Positions 16,826-24,994 of a DNA stretch of 64,000 nucleotides are shown piece by piece; position 1 is the stretch's first letter; the number at the start of each line of letters is the position of its first letter. Under the pieces are notes generated by a model. The model saw only the letters and a list, made by a program, of their open reading frames with translations. It was not told the origin of the DNA and did no database searches. This stretch comes from Thermovenabulum gondwanense (GTDB taxonomy: Bacteria > Bacillota > Thermosediminibacteria > Thermosediminibacterales > Thermosediminibacteraceae): assembly GCF_001601575.1 (NCBI RefSeq), contig NZ_LOHZ01000035.1, forward strand, positions 1-64,000. The letters run 5' to 3'. Made by a program: the position numbers and the translations under genes.

Positions 16826-18466
16826 TTAGTTACCGAATAGATTTTTTATTACCAGCTCGATAAGTTCCGGTAACACTTCAAAGGAATAGGTAATGTTTAA
16901 CCTTTCCGTAAATTTGTGTGCATCCTTGCCGAATGGACCTATATTTGCTACAGGAAGATTTAGTTTCTGTATAGATTCTACAGGAAGAGAGTATATTTCT
17001 CCATACCCCGGCATATTTTTTGTAAGCACTTTTATGGCTTCCCTTTCCCCGGGCAGTGCAAAATAACTGAGATCGGAAATATACGGATAAAACTTTTTAA
17101 CTTCAAAATTATAATCATATTGTAATTTTACTTTTTCAACCGCCTTTTTTATTGCTGTTATCAACCTTTCCCCCTTCTCATCCTCCGATTTTACGTAAAT
17201 GTGAGGATAATAAGGTGGAGAAAAATACAACACCACGGAGGGCATTTTATATGACCAGTTTTTATGTACTTCCCTGACAATTTCCAGGCTGTAAATTCTC
17301 TCGTCGACCGCCTGCTCTAAAAGTTCTTTCTTTTTTTTACTTAGAATTTCATCGATTCTGCCTCCTGTCTCTTTTTTCACTTCGCTGTACATTTCGTCGA
17401 AGGTTAATACCTTAGCTTCGAAGGGAAGTTTTTTAAAGGGTAAGCCCGCCGCCCGGCAGTATTTTTCGTATTCTTCGTTTAATTTATTAATAGCATTGTT
17501 AAAAGCTTTGTAAGCTTTTTCTTTTAATTTTTCCATGACCTTATCGGGCGTACTTATATGAGTAGAATAATTTAAATAAATATAAGCTTCGTTTACGGTC
17601 TGGACAGAGTATTCTCTTTTCAGATCTTTTAAAGCTAAACTGATAGGTGGAAGGGAAGCTTCGTTTTCTACCACATCGGATAATTCAAAGGAAAGATCCA
17701 CTTCTTTAAGTATTTCTGAAGCCAGAAGGTTTGCATCCAATCCCTCGAAAGCCTGCCCTACATGGGTTTCCCTTCCGTATATATAAAAACACGGCAAAAG
17801 TTTTCCTACAGTACCTATGTAAATGTATTTTTTTTCATCTCCAGTAAACTTAGGAGCCATATAATCGGTATCCAGCACGGCTATATAATTAAAGCCGTAT
17901 TCCTTTTGCAGGTTCAATAAATCCTCCACCGCTGATAATACTCCTTTTGAATTGCCTTCTTCATCCGCTACCGCAAGAAATACAATATTCCCCCTGAAAT
18001 CTTTTATATTTTCCGTAATAAATTTTAACAGTCCTATTTCTACAGCTAATCCCGCCTTCATATCAAAAATGCCTCTTCCAAAAAGCCAATCCTCCGAATA
18101 TATATCCCTTTTGGTTTCTTCATCCAAGTTTTTTGATAGTAGTTTTTCTTTTAGCTCATCGGGGTTAAGGGCATAGTCCTTTAAATTACCGTAATCTTCT
18201 ATGCCTACAGTATCCATGTGGCCTATTAGTATTACCGTATCGCTGGTCTTTTCTTTTTCACCCCTTACCACAGCAATTACATTTTTCCTTCTAAGTGCAT
18301 CATTTCTCACATCACATATTCTTAAATTCTGGGGATTTTTTTTAAAGTAATCAAAACCTTTCAGCTCCTGGTAAATAATTTTAGCTATTTCCAGTTCGCC
18401 CTCCGTGCCCACTATACTGCTCTGGGCTGTAAGTTTTTTTACCAGGTTTATAAGATACTCCCTCAT
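16826..18466 (-). CDS. RocB-like M20-family peptidase
   Basis: The 546-residue protein is an M20 zinc peptidase of the long RocB type. Metal-binding segments ILIGHMDTVG, GRGIFDMKAGLA and VADEEGNSKG are present, and the long insert and C-terminal half (about 200-546) match the family of the arginine-use protein RocB rather than short dipeptidases. The precise substrate of RocB proteins is not known; a peptide or acylated amino acid is likely. No arginine pathway gene is near. It is transcribed alone and the ATG follows AAAGGCGG. Confidence 0.82.
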   Translation of the reverse strand: MREYLINLVKKLTAQSSIVGTEGELEIAKIIYQELKGFDYFKKNPQNLRICDVRNDALRRKNVIAVVRGEKEKTSDTVILIGHMDTVGIEDYGNLKDYALNPDELKEKLLSKNLDEETKRDIYSEDWLFGRGIFDMKAGLAVEIGLLKFITENIKDFRGNIVFLAVADEEGNSKGVLSAVEDLLNLQKEYGFNYIAVLDTDYMAPKFTGDEKKYIYIGTVGKLLPCFYIYGRETHVGQAFEGLDANLLASEILKEVDLSFELSDVVENEASLPPISLALKDLKREYSVQTVNEAYIYLNYSTHISTPDKVMEKLKEKAYKAFNNAINKLNEEYEKYCRAAGLPFKKLPFEAKVLTFDEMYSEVKKETGGRIDEILSKKKKELLEQAVDERIYSLEIVREVHKNWSYKMPSVVLYFSPPYYPHIYVKSEDEKGERLITAIKKAVEKVKLQYDYNFEVKKFYPYISDLSYFALPGEREAIKVLTKNMPGYGEIYSLPVESIQKLNLPVANIGPFGKDAHKFTERLNITYSFEVLPELIELVIKNLFGN

Positions 18467-18599
18467 TTTCTAAACCGCCTTTCTATTTAAATAATCCAGT
18501 AATAACCATAGTTTTTTTTTAGAAAATCTTTTTTCCATTTTTAATATACTTTAATTTCACTATTAATTAAAGAAAAAAGTTAAAAAATAAGCCCGAATT

Positions 18600-18632
18600 A
18601 AAAGGAAAGCTGCTGGCAAATACCAACAGCAC
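18600..18632 (-). terminator. Probable terminator of the cDPG-synthetase-like gene
   Basis: On the minus strand GCTGTTGG and CCAGCAGC pair around TATTTG, with one G-T pair, followed by TTTCCTTTT. Confidence 0.55.
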
Positions 18633-18649
18633 AAAGTTTTACTTATACT

Positions 18650-19960
18650 TTATTCAAATCTTTTTAAAATCTGTTCCAATGTGGGTTCTCCTATCTCCTG
18701 CAATCTATACTTTACCCTCACGGCAGGTTTATTTATTTTTATTATTCTTGTAAGGTCTATAGGAGTTCCGATAATAACGGTATCACAATCGCAATTATTT
18801 ATCGTTTCTTGCAGTTCCCTCATTTGCTCCTCACCGTAGCCCATAGCGGGAAGAATTAAGGAAAGGTGCTTGTATTTTTCGTAGGTGTCTTTTATGCTTC
18901 CTACGGAGTATTTTCTGGGGTCTACTATCTCGGAAGCGCCGTATTTTTTGGCGGCAACATATCCCGCCCCGTAAGTCATTTCCCCGTGGGTCAGGGTGGG
19001 ACCATCTTCAATTACCAGCACCCTTTTACCTTTAATCTTTTCCGGATCTTCCACAAAAATGGGCGAAGCAGCCTCCACCACCATTGCCTTGGGATTTACC
19101 GCTTCTATGCTCTTTCTTACCGCGTCTATTCCCTCCGGCGAAGCGGTATCTATTTTATTTATTACCAGAACATCGGCCATCCTCAAGTTGGTTTCGCCGG
19201 GATGGTATTTCATTTCATGTCCCGGCCGGTGAGGATCCACCAATACGATGTGAAGATCCGACCTGTAAAAGGGAAAATCGTTGTTGCCGCCATCCCAGAC
19301 AATAATATCCGCTTCCTTTTCCGCCTCTCTTAAAATCACTTCGTAATCCACTCCAGCGTAAACCACTATGCCCATATCGATGTGGGGCTCGTATTCCTCT
19401 CTTTCTTCAATGGTACATTTATGGAAATCCAGGTCCTCATAGGAGGCAAATCTCTGGCAAATCTGTTTGGATAAATCCCCGTAGGGCATGGGATGTCTTA
19501 TAGCCACAACTTTTTTACCCATATCCTTTAAAACTTTGCAAACCTTCCTGGTTGTTTGACTCTTCCCCACCCCCGTTCTTACAGCACAAACGGAAACTAC
19601 CGGTTTTACAGACTCAAGCATGGTGCTTTTAGGCCCAAGAAGCTTGAAATCCGCTCCTGCGCTTAAAGCCCTTGAGGCCTTATGCATAACTTCCTCATGG
19701 GATACATCGCTGTAGGCAAAAATCACTTCATGGATATTAAAATTTTTAATAAGTCTTTCTAACTGTTCTTCAGGATATATGGGAATTCCATCCCTGTATA
19801 AATCTCCCGCCAGATCAGAAGGATACTTCCTCCCTTCAATATTCGGTATTTGAGTTGCGGTAAATGCCACCACTTCATATTGTTCATTGTTCCTGAAATA
19901 GGTGTTGAAAACGTGAAAGTCCCTTCCCGCTGCTCCCATTATTAAAACCCGTTTTTTCAA
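18650..19960 (-). CDS. Cyclic 2,3-diphosphoglycerate synthetase-like P-loop protein
   Basis: The 436-residue protein matches the family named for archaeal cyclic 2,3-diphosphoglycerate synthetase: an N-terminal Rossmann-like segment (GAAGRDFHVFN, 9-19), a P-loop CAVRTGVGKSQTTRK (about 125-139), and GTPase-like motifs INKIDTASPEG. Bacterial members are common but their product is not established. The start is TTG at 19958-19960 behind GGGAGGGG. A well-formed sigma-54 promoter lies upstream at 20005-20020 with a candidate activator site at 20084-20121. That suggests induction by a specific signal. The family is firm; the reaction in this organism is uncertain. Confidence 0.8.
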   Translation of the reverse strand: MKKRVLIMGAAGRDFHVFNTYFRNNEQYEVVAFTATQIPNIEGRKYPSDLAGDLYRDGIPIYPEEQLERLIKNFNIHEVIFAYSDVSHEEVMHKASRALSAGADFKLLGPKSTMLESVKPVVSVCAVRTGVGKSQTTRKVCKVLKDMGKKVVAIRHPMPYGDLSKQICQRFASYEDLDFHKCTIEEREEYEPHIDMGIVVYAGVDYEVILREAEKEADIIVWDGGNNDFPFYRSDLHIVLVDPHRPGHEMKYHPGETNLRMADVLVINKIDTASPEGIDAVRKSIEAVNPKAMVVEAASPIFVEDPEKIKGKRVLVIEDGPTLTHGEMTYGAGYVAAKKYGASEIVDPRKYSVGSIKDTYEKYKHLSLILPAMGYGEEQMRELQETINNCDCDTVIIGTPIDLTRIIKINKPAVRVKYRLQEIGEPTLEQILKRFE

Positions 19961-20004
19961 TAAAACCCCTCCCTCTTGAATTATTTTAACGCAGGAATAT
20001 TGTT

Positions 20005-20020
20005 AGCAATTTCCATGCCA
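20005..20020 (-). promoter_or_regulatory. Sigma-54 (-24/-12) promoter of the cDPG-synthetase-like gene
   Basis: On the minus strand the sequence reads TGGCATGGAAATTGCT: GG, ten bases, GC, with the full TGGCA...TTGC consensus. The start codon is about 45 bp downstream and has a strong RBS, so the transcript would have a short leader. Confidence 0.75.
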
Positions 20021-20083
20021 GTATTAATTTGCATTACAAACCCGTATTTTATGATTTAATTTTTTAAAAAAATATTAAATCTC

Positions 20084-20121
20084 CTGCAAAATTTTTTATA
20101 TTGCGCAAAATATTTTTGCAG
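20084..20121. promoter_or_regulatory. Candidate activator site upstream of the sigma-54 promoter
   Basis: CTGCAAAA (20084-20091) and TTTTGCAG (20114-20121) are inverted arms around a second palindrome TTGCGCAA (20101-20108). The centre lies about 108 bp upstream of the expected start, the normal place for sigma-54 activator binding. It differs from the TGTCCT-type sites at 39.8 kb, so another activator would act here. Confidence 0.5.
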
Positions 20122-20250
20122 TAGTCGGAATAGGAAAACATTTGATTACTTTTTTTAAAAAAATTTTTATAATTTGTTTTTATTTTCATCACAAAATCAT
20201 CATAAATTAGGTCTATACTAATAATGACAAACAAAAAAGGAGGGATTCAC

Positions 20251-20721
20251 TTGAAGAAAAAACTGCTTGTAATGGGGATTCTGTTGGTTTTCATCCTGAG
20301 CGCTGCTTCCTTAGCATATGCATTCCCCGGATATGGTTTGGGAAAAGGCCAGGCTTTTAAGGACCTGAATCTCACCGATGAACAGATTAAAAAAATAACG
20401 GATATTAGAACTCAATACTTTGACAAAATGCTTACCCTTAGAAACGATTTAGCTAAATTGAATTTTGAGCTCAGAAATCTTTACCTGCAAAATAACCCGG
20501 ATCAGAAATTAATTGACGATAAAATATCAAAAATTAAAGAGCTCAAGGATAAAATGCTTTCTTTAAAACAGGAAGAATTTGAAAAAATAAAAGGAGTTTT
20601 AACTACAGAACAGCTTTCAAAGCTTCAAAACCAGCAAGGCCTACCCGGGGGAATTAGAGGAAAGGCAGGAAGAGGTTTTGGAGTTAAAGGTTTCGGCCGC
20701 GGTTTTTGTCCCTTGTATTAA
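20251..20721 (+). CDS. Spy/CpxP-like secreted protein
   Basis: From a TTG at 20251-20253 with AAGGAGGG just upstream the product is 156 residues: a signal peptide (about 1-27, ending LAYA) and a helical domain with two LTxxQ motifs (LTDEQIKKI and LTTEQLSKL), the signature of Spy, CpxP and zinc-resistance proteins. It ends with a Gly/Arg-rich tail. These proteins act as chaperones or metal sensors outside the membrane in Gram-negative bacteria; in a Firmicute it would act at the outer face of the membrane. The upstream ATG at 20224 is not used because the RBS lies downstream of it. Confidence 0.75.
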   Translation: MKKKLLVMGILLVFILSAASLAYAFPGYGLGKGQAFKDLNLTDEQIKKITDIRTQYFDKMLTLRNDLAKLNFELRNLYLQNNPDQKLIDDKISKIKELKDKMLSLKQEEFEKIKGVLTTEQLSKLQNQQGLPGGIRGKAGRGFGVKGFGRGFCPLY

Positions 20722-20733
20722 CCTTTAATTTAT

Positions 20734-20756
20734 ATGCCCTTCGGGGCTTTTTTTAT
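20734..20756 (+). terminator. Terminator of the Spy-like gene
   Basis: GCCC-TTCG-GGGC followed by seven T: a short stem with a very stable tetraloop. Confidence 0.85.
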
Positions 20757-20836
20757 TTTCTCTTTTAATTGACTTTTGAGTTTTATTTTAATATAATTTT
20801 TATGAAAAAATATTTTTTAAAAATTAAAATAGCATA

Positions 20837-20992
20837 GCTTTAAGGTGCCCCTTTGTGGGGAGAATAGGGAAGTCCGGTGAGATTCCGGCGCGGACCCGCC
20901 ACTGTAAGGGGGATGTTCCTTACAAGAGCCACTGGAAAAACCGGGAAGGCGTAAGGAAAAATGAACCCGAGCCAGGAGACCTGCCTTAAAGC
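20837..20992 (+). ncRNA. Cobalamin (AdoCbl-type) riboswitch
   Basis: The element is closed by GCTTTAAGG (20837-20845) pairing with CCTTAAAGC (20984-20992). Inside are the conserved GAATAGGGAAG, CCGGTGAGATTCCGG, GCGGACCCGCCACTGTAA and the B12 box GAGCCAGGAGACCTGCC (20969-20985). It is followed by a terminator at 21012-21055 and then cblT-cblS, so cobalamin should switch off alpha-ribazole salvage. Confidence 0.95.
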
Positions 20993-21011
20993 AATACCGG
21001 TGGATGATGGC

Positions 21012-21055
21012 AAAGTCCACGGTCTAATAAATTAGACTGTGGACTTTTTATTTTT
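21012..21055 (+). terminator. Riboswitch-controlled terminator
   Basis: AAAGTCCAC-GGTCTAA and TTAGAC-GTGGACTTT form a long stem with a TAAA loop, followed by TTATTTTT. It is the expression platform of the cobalamin riboswitch. Confidence 0.88.
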
Positions 21056-21096
21056 GAGATAAAATTTTATTAAAACTTATAACGGAGGTGCTTTCT

Positions 21097-21588
21097 ATGT
21101 CAGGTAATGTCAAAAAAGTAATTTACATGGCCTTATTTATTTCATTAAGCTACTTGGGGGCAAATATAAAAATGTTAAGCCCAACGGGCACCGTAGCCTT
21201 AGATTCCATGCCCGGGTTTTTAGCAGCTCTGGTTATCGGCCCCGTTAGCGGAGCCTTCTGTGCGTTTTTGGGGCATATATTTACAAGCCTTCTTTCTGGT
21301 TTCCCCCTTACCTTTCCGTTACACCTTTTGATAGGAGTAGAAATGGGTATTTTTGCCTGTATATTTGGAAAGGTATATAAGAAAAACAGTTTAATCGGAG
21401 ATGCAGCGGGCATATTGTTAAACGGAATTATCGCGCCTGCCAGTTTTATCCCCCTTAAAGGATTCGGGATTCCTTTCTTTTTAGCCATGGTATTCCCACT
21501 GCTTTTTGCATCATTTATAAATATCATTCTTGCCGATTTAGTGTTCAGAGGATTAAAAAAGCTGTCGGGTGATAAAAGTGTCTTCTGA
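21097..21588 (+). CDS. cblT: Probable alpha-ribazole ECF transporter subunit CblT
   Basis: From ATG 21097, eight bases after GGAGG, the product is a 163-residue membrane protein with five or six helices (VIYMALFISLSYLGANIK, LPSS-free loops, GFLAALVIGPVSGAFCAFLGHIFT). It resembles ECF S-components and lies under a cobalamin riboswitch, coupled to a kinase of the CblS type. In Geobacillus and Listeria CblT imports alpha-ribazole, the lower-ligand nucleoside of B12. Another cobalamin-related substrate is possible. A GTG at 21088 lies within the RBS and is not a likely start. Confidence 0.7.
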   Translation: MSGNVKKVIYMALFISLSYLGANIKMLSPTGTVALDSMPGFLAALVIGPVSGAFCAFLGHIFTSLLSGFPLTFPLHLLIGVEMGIFACIFGKVYKKNSLIGDAAGILLNGIIAPASFIPLKGFGIPFFLAMVFPLLFASFINIILADLVFRGLKKLSGDKSVF

Positions 21589-22324
21589 TCTTTTTAGCCT
21601 GATAAACACCTATAGAGACGTTACTTTAATAAAACTGCAGGACCGCACACTTCTTGTCATAGCCTGCGATTCCGCGGGGGGAATTGGGGAAAAAGAGATG
21701 GATGCTGTAAAGGTATCCCCTTACATACTTGGAAGATTTACTTCCAGGGTTTCTTTAATGGAGATTATCTCAATTAATGCTCGCCCCATCTCATTAAGCA
21801 TCACCATTTGCGCGGAGCCCCATCCCACAGGGGACCTTATTCTCAATGGTATTATGGACGAACTAAGGGAAATTGGATTACAGGGTATTTCCTTTACCAT
21901 CAGCACGGAAAAAAATATTAAAACCGTACAAACCGGTTTGGGTGTTACATGCATAGGTCTTTGCAAAGATGATAACCTTCTTCTGGGAAAGGTTCAAAAG
22001 GGCGATAAAATATACATTGCCGGTATACCAAAGGTGGGCAAAGAGGTCAATTTAAATGACCCGGCAATTTTTGATTTAAAAGCACTGTTAAAACTTAAAG
22101 AATCAAAAAATGTAAAAGAAATAATCCCGGTTGGTTCAAAGGGGGTTCTGGGAGAGTTAGAAAATTTCTCTATTTGTAATTCCCTTAAATATAAGTTTTT
22201 TAATCCATTGCCAATTGATATAAAAAAGTCTGCCGGGCCTTCCACCTGTGCTATAATTTTTTCTAAGGACACGCTAAAATCCGAGTTGGAAGTGCCCCTT
22301 TACCTCATAGGTGAAATAGAGTAA
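21569..22324 (+). CDS. cblS: Probable alpha-ribazole kinase CblS
   Basis: The 251-residue protein shows the fold of AIR-synthase/ThiL relatives: an N-terminal ATP region LLVIACDSAGGIGEKEMD, central GDLILNGIMDEL, and GDKIYIAGIPKVGKEV. In Listeria and Geobacillus CblS phosphorylates alpha-ribazole so that CobS can attach it to the corrin ring. The GTG at 21569 overlaps the end of cblT by 20 bases; a GTG at 21578 is also possible. The riboswitch and cblT upstream support the role, which is inferred rather than shown. Confidence 0.7.
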   Translation: MIKVSSDLFSLINTYRDVTLIKLQDRTLLVIACDSAGGIGEKEMDAVKVSPYILGRFTSRVSLMEIISINARPISLSITICAEPHPTGDLILNGIMDELREIGLQGISFTISTEKNIKTVQTGLGVTCIGLCKDDNLLLGKVQKGDKIYIAGIPKVGKEVNLNDPAIFDLKALLKLKESKNVKEIIPVGSKGVLGELENFSICNSLKYKFFNPLPIDIKKSAGPSTCAIIFSKDTLKSELEVPLYLIGEIE

Positions 22325-22332
22325 TCCTTAAC

Positions 22333-23217
22333 TTAACTTTTACCCTTCTCCACCATTTCAATAGCCTTTTTTAAATTATTTTGAGCTATGGTAAACTTTA
22401 TTTTTACCAGGTTCGGATCTTTTGCCTTGAGGGCTTCAATGAGGTCTTTTACGGCAAATTCGGTTTTCTTGTTCAATACCGGGTCCTCCACAATGGCCTT
22501 TGCATACTCCCAGGATTTTACCGCTTCCAGCAGGTCCTTTTGAGATTCCTCATAATTGCCCTTAAGACCTTTATAGGTGGCAGACCTTATATAAAACAAC
22601 GTTTTTTTGGCCGGTCCCGCCGCCTTTTCTTTCGGATCTTTGTAATATCCCAGTAAAGTTCCGAATAAATCATTAGAGGTAGAAATGGCTCCGTATAAAT
22701 CTTTCCTGGTAAACATCATCGTTAACTGATTTAATTTTTCATTGAATGCATTTAGTTCATCTTCTCCATAGCCCTGAAGGGCTGCTTCACCCCGGAAATT
22801 GTCCCATAAACCGTGAATTCCTTCTACCTTACTTTCACTTTTTATCCATTCAGGTTCCTGTTTCTGTTCCTGCCCGCCGGAAGAACCTTCTTTCGACTTT
22901 CCCTGGTCCGATTTTTCTCCTCCTTTTTGTTGTTCTTTACTTTGCTCCTGCTTGGCCTGCCCTGTCTTTTCCACCTTATTTTTTTCTTCGGGAATTACCT
23001 CTTTAAAATATTCCTTTTCCAATTCTTCAATAAGGGAATTTATATCTTCCTCCATCTTTCTCAACAGGTTTTCCGTTTTTTTACTTTTTTCAGATTCAGG
23101 GTTTGTACTCGACTCGCTCTTCCCCTTAGAACAGCCGCTCGTTATCATCAAAAGTGCCATTAATAAAATTAAAAGGTAAAAAAATACCCTTAAGGTTTTC
23201 GAGGTATTTTTTTGCAT
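22333..23217 (-). CDS. Putative lipoprotein of unknown function
   Basis: From the ATG at 23215-23217 (behind GAGAGGTG) this 294-residue protein begins with a lipoprotein signal ending LMITSGC; the Cys would be lipid-modified. A Lys/Glu/Gln-rich, low-complexity linker (about 35-125) follows, then a helical C-terminal domain. I do not recognise a family. It is the last gene of the spoIIID-mbl-flagellar rod-fabZ set. A role at the cell surface is all that the sequence supports. Confidence 0.7.
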   Translation of the reverse strand: MQKNTSKTLRVFFYLLILLMALLMITSGCSKGKSESSTNPESEKSKKTENLLRKMEEDINSLIEELEKEYFKEVIPEEKNKVEKTGQAKQEQSKEQQKGGEKSDQGKSKEGSSGGQEQKQEPEWIKSESKVEGIHGLWDNFRGEAALQGYGEDELNAFNEKLNQLTMMFTRKDLYGAISTSNDLFGTLLGYYKDPKEKAAGPAKKTLFYIRSATYKGLKGNYEESQKDLLEAVKSWEYAKAIVEDPVLNKKTEFAVKDLIEALKAKDPNLVKIKFTIAQNNLKKAIEMVEKGKS

Positions 23218-23275
23218 ACGGGACACCTCTCATTTTAACCTTAAGAGTATTTTCCCTCAAAAGTTATAATTTTAT

Positions 23276-23698
23276 TTATGTTACTGCAAAGGTAAGCTCG
23301 CCTTCAGCAGCTATTTCATCCGCCACATAGGCTACCGCTTTCCCCTTGCCGATATTTCCTTTGATTTTAATTATGCTTACTTCCAGTATTAAAGTATCTC
23401 CCGGCAAAACCCTTCTTTTAAACCTCATTTTGTCAATCCCGGCAAAAAGTATCAATTTGCCCCTGTATTTTTCCGAACACAGCAAGGTAAAAGCACCTAC
23501 CTGAGCCAAAGCCTCTACGATCAATACTCCGGGCATTATGGGATTTCCGGGAAAATGCCCCTGAAAGAAGGGTTCATTAAAGGTAACGTTCTTTAATCCC
23601 TTGGCGTATTTTTCCGGTTCTATTTCCAGTATTTTATCCACCAGCAAAAAAGGATATTTATGAGGAAGGGTTTGCAGTATTTGTATAATATCCATCAT
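23276..23698 (-). CDS. fabZ: 3-hydroxyacyl-ACP dehydratase FabZ
   Basis: The 140-residue hotdog-fold protein has [12 protein letters not shown] near the start and the active-site segment [20 protein letters not shown] with catalytic His48 and Glu62. It removes water from 3-hydroxyacyl-ACP in fatty acid synthesis. In Bacillus the same gene (ywpB) also lies near mbl and the flagellar genes flhO/flhP, so the order is conserved. Two ATG codons stand in tandem at the start; the first is used here. Confidence 0.95.
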   Translation of the reverse strand: MMDIIQILQTLPHKYPFLLVDKILEIEPEKYAKGLKNVTFNEPFFQGHFPGNPIMPGVLIVEALAQVGAFTLLCSEKYRGKLILFAGIDKMRFKRRVLPGDTLILEVSIIKIKGNIGKGKAVAYVADEIAAEGELTFAVT

Positions 23699-23767
23699 AT
23701 AAACTCTCCCTGCTTTGTTTTGTTTTTTAATTATATTTTTTTTTCCGTTTAAATATTTCGTAGCCCA

Positions 23768-24052
23768 CTATATATACCTGGAAAGGTCATTGTAAAGTTT
23801 TTCCGCTATACCAAAACCCTTGCTCTCCGAAATTTTCTCTGCAAAAGCATCGATGAAAAAGTCCCTTGCTACCTCAAAAGAAAAATCTCCGTTTTGTCCC
23901 GAAGGAAAATCTTTTAATGCTTCTTTTAAAAACTGCTTTAAAAAATAGGATTCAAAGCTTCTGCAGGCATTTTTCAATTCAATTTTTTTCTTTTCATCAC
24001 TATTATATTTATCCAGATTCACTGCTTTATTCACATTATTTTCTATATTCAA
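23768..24052 (-). CDS. FlgJ-like flagellar rod-binding protein
   Basis: The 94-residue protein matches the N-terminal rod-binding domain of FlgJ: CRSFESYFLKQFLKEAL and a short C-terminal helix ending EKLYNDLSRYI. It lacks the muramidase domain of Gram-negative FlgJ, which is normal in Firmicutes. It probably helps rod assembly. The start is TTG at 24050-24052 behind GGAGGG, 21 bp after flgG. Confidence 0.75.
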   Translation of the reverse strand: MNIENNVNKAVNLDKYNSDEKKKIELKNACRSFESYFLKQFLKEALKDFPSGQNGDFSFEVARDFFIDAFAEKISESKGFGIAEKLYNDLSRYI

Positions 24053-24073
24053 CGTGCTTTCCCTCCGGATGGA

Positions 24074-24880
24074 TTATCTCCTCAAATTATTGGCTTCACC
24101 CAGCATCTCATCGGAAGCCTGAATCGCTTTGGTGCTTATTTCATATGCCCTCTGGGCGATAATTAAATTCACCATCTCTTCAACCACCTGCACATTGGAC
24201 ATTTCCAGAAAGCCCTGAAGTATATTTCCGTAACCCTGATCGGTGGCATCCTGTTTTAGTACGTACTCCCCCGAAGCAGAAGTCTGTTCAAAATAGTTAT
24301 TCCCTGCGGAAATTAGCCCGGCCGGGTTTAAAAATTTTGCTAAAGCAATTCGGCTGATTTCCTGAATATTTCCGTCCACATCTTTGCCTGTAATTATTCC
24401 ATCGGCGGAAATGCTTATTTCGGAAAGCTCTTCGGGTATTGTTATATAATCCTCATCAGAACTTAGTACCCTGTACCCTTCCGAAGTTACCAGAACCCTG
24501 TCCTGCCCATCCACGGATATTTTGAAGGATCCATCCCGGGTAAAAAGTCTGGAACCGTCCGGTTTTTCAACCACGAAGAAACCGTCCCCCTCAATAGCCA
24601 GGTCAAAGGGATTGCCCGTCTGCTGTAAGTTTCCTTCGGTGAAAAGCTTGGTAGACGCGGAAGGTCTAACACCGTGTCCCACCTCGAGACCTGCCGGAGT
24701 CCCCATCCCTCCCTCATATACATCGGGCCTTTTTAATGTCTCGTAAATCAAATCCTTGAACTCTATCCTGCTTTTTTTAAAACCGGTGGTATTCACATTG
24801 GCCAGGTTGTTGGCAATCGTATCTACATTGAGTTGCTGGGCAAGCATACCCGAGCCCGCGCTCCAGAGCGCTCTCATCAT
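24074..24880 (-). CDS. flgG: Flagellar basal-body rod protein FlgG
   Basis: The 268-residue protein has the rod/hook signature at both ends: N-terminal MLAQQLNVDTIANNLANVNTTGFKKSR and C-terminal LQGFLEMSNVQVVEEMVNLIIAQRAYEISTKAI, which together form the coiled rod core. FlgG makes the distal rod. In Bacillus the equivalent gene is flhP, next to flhO and mbl, and the order here is the same. The ATG follows GGAGGGG. Confidence 0.9.
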   Translation of the reverse strand: MMRALWSAGSGMLAQQLNVDTIANNLANVNTTGFKKSRIEFKDLIYETLKRPDVYEGGMGTPAGLEVGHGVRPSASTKLFTEGNLQQTGNPFDLAIEGDGFFVVEKPDGSRLFTRDGSFKISVDGQDRVLVTSEGYRVLSSDEDYITIPEELSEISISADGIITGKDVDGNIQEISRIALAKFLNPAGLISAGNNYFEQTSASGEYVLKQDATDQGYGNILQGFLEMSNVQVVEEMVNLIIAQRAYEISTKAIQASDEMLGEANNLRR

Positions 24881-24994
24881 ATTCTTTCCCCTCCTTTAAT
24901 TTACTAATTTACTGAAAAGAAAATACGCCGCCTCGGTCATTCAGCAGCGGGAGGGGCCTCTGCAGTGCAGTCCAGCCCCTGCGGATTTTTTCAA
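24881..24994 (-). other. GC-rich intercistronic segment between flgF and flgG
   Basis: The 114-bp gap contains a GC-rich core (about 24928-24985) far richer than its surroundings, with GGGGC...GCCCC arms and further short complementary stretches, followed on the minus strand by TATTTTCTTTT. It may be a partial terminator or RNA processing structure that reduces flgG relative to flgF. Confidence 0.4.

Noticed and set aside
20817-21020. Minus-strand frame across the cobalamin riboswitch
   Set aside because: The stretch is fully explained by the riboswitch on the plus strand.
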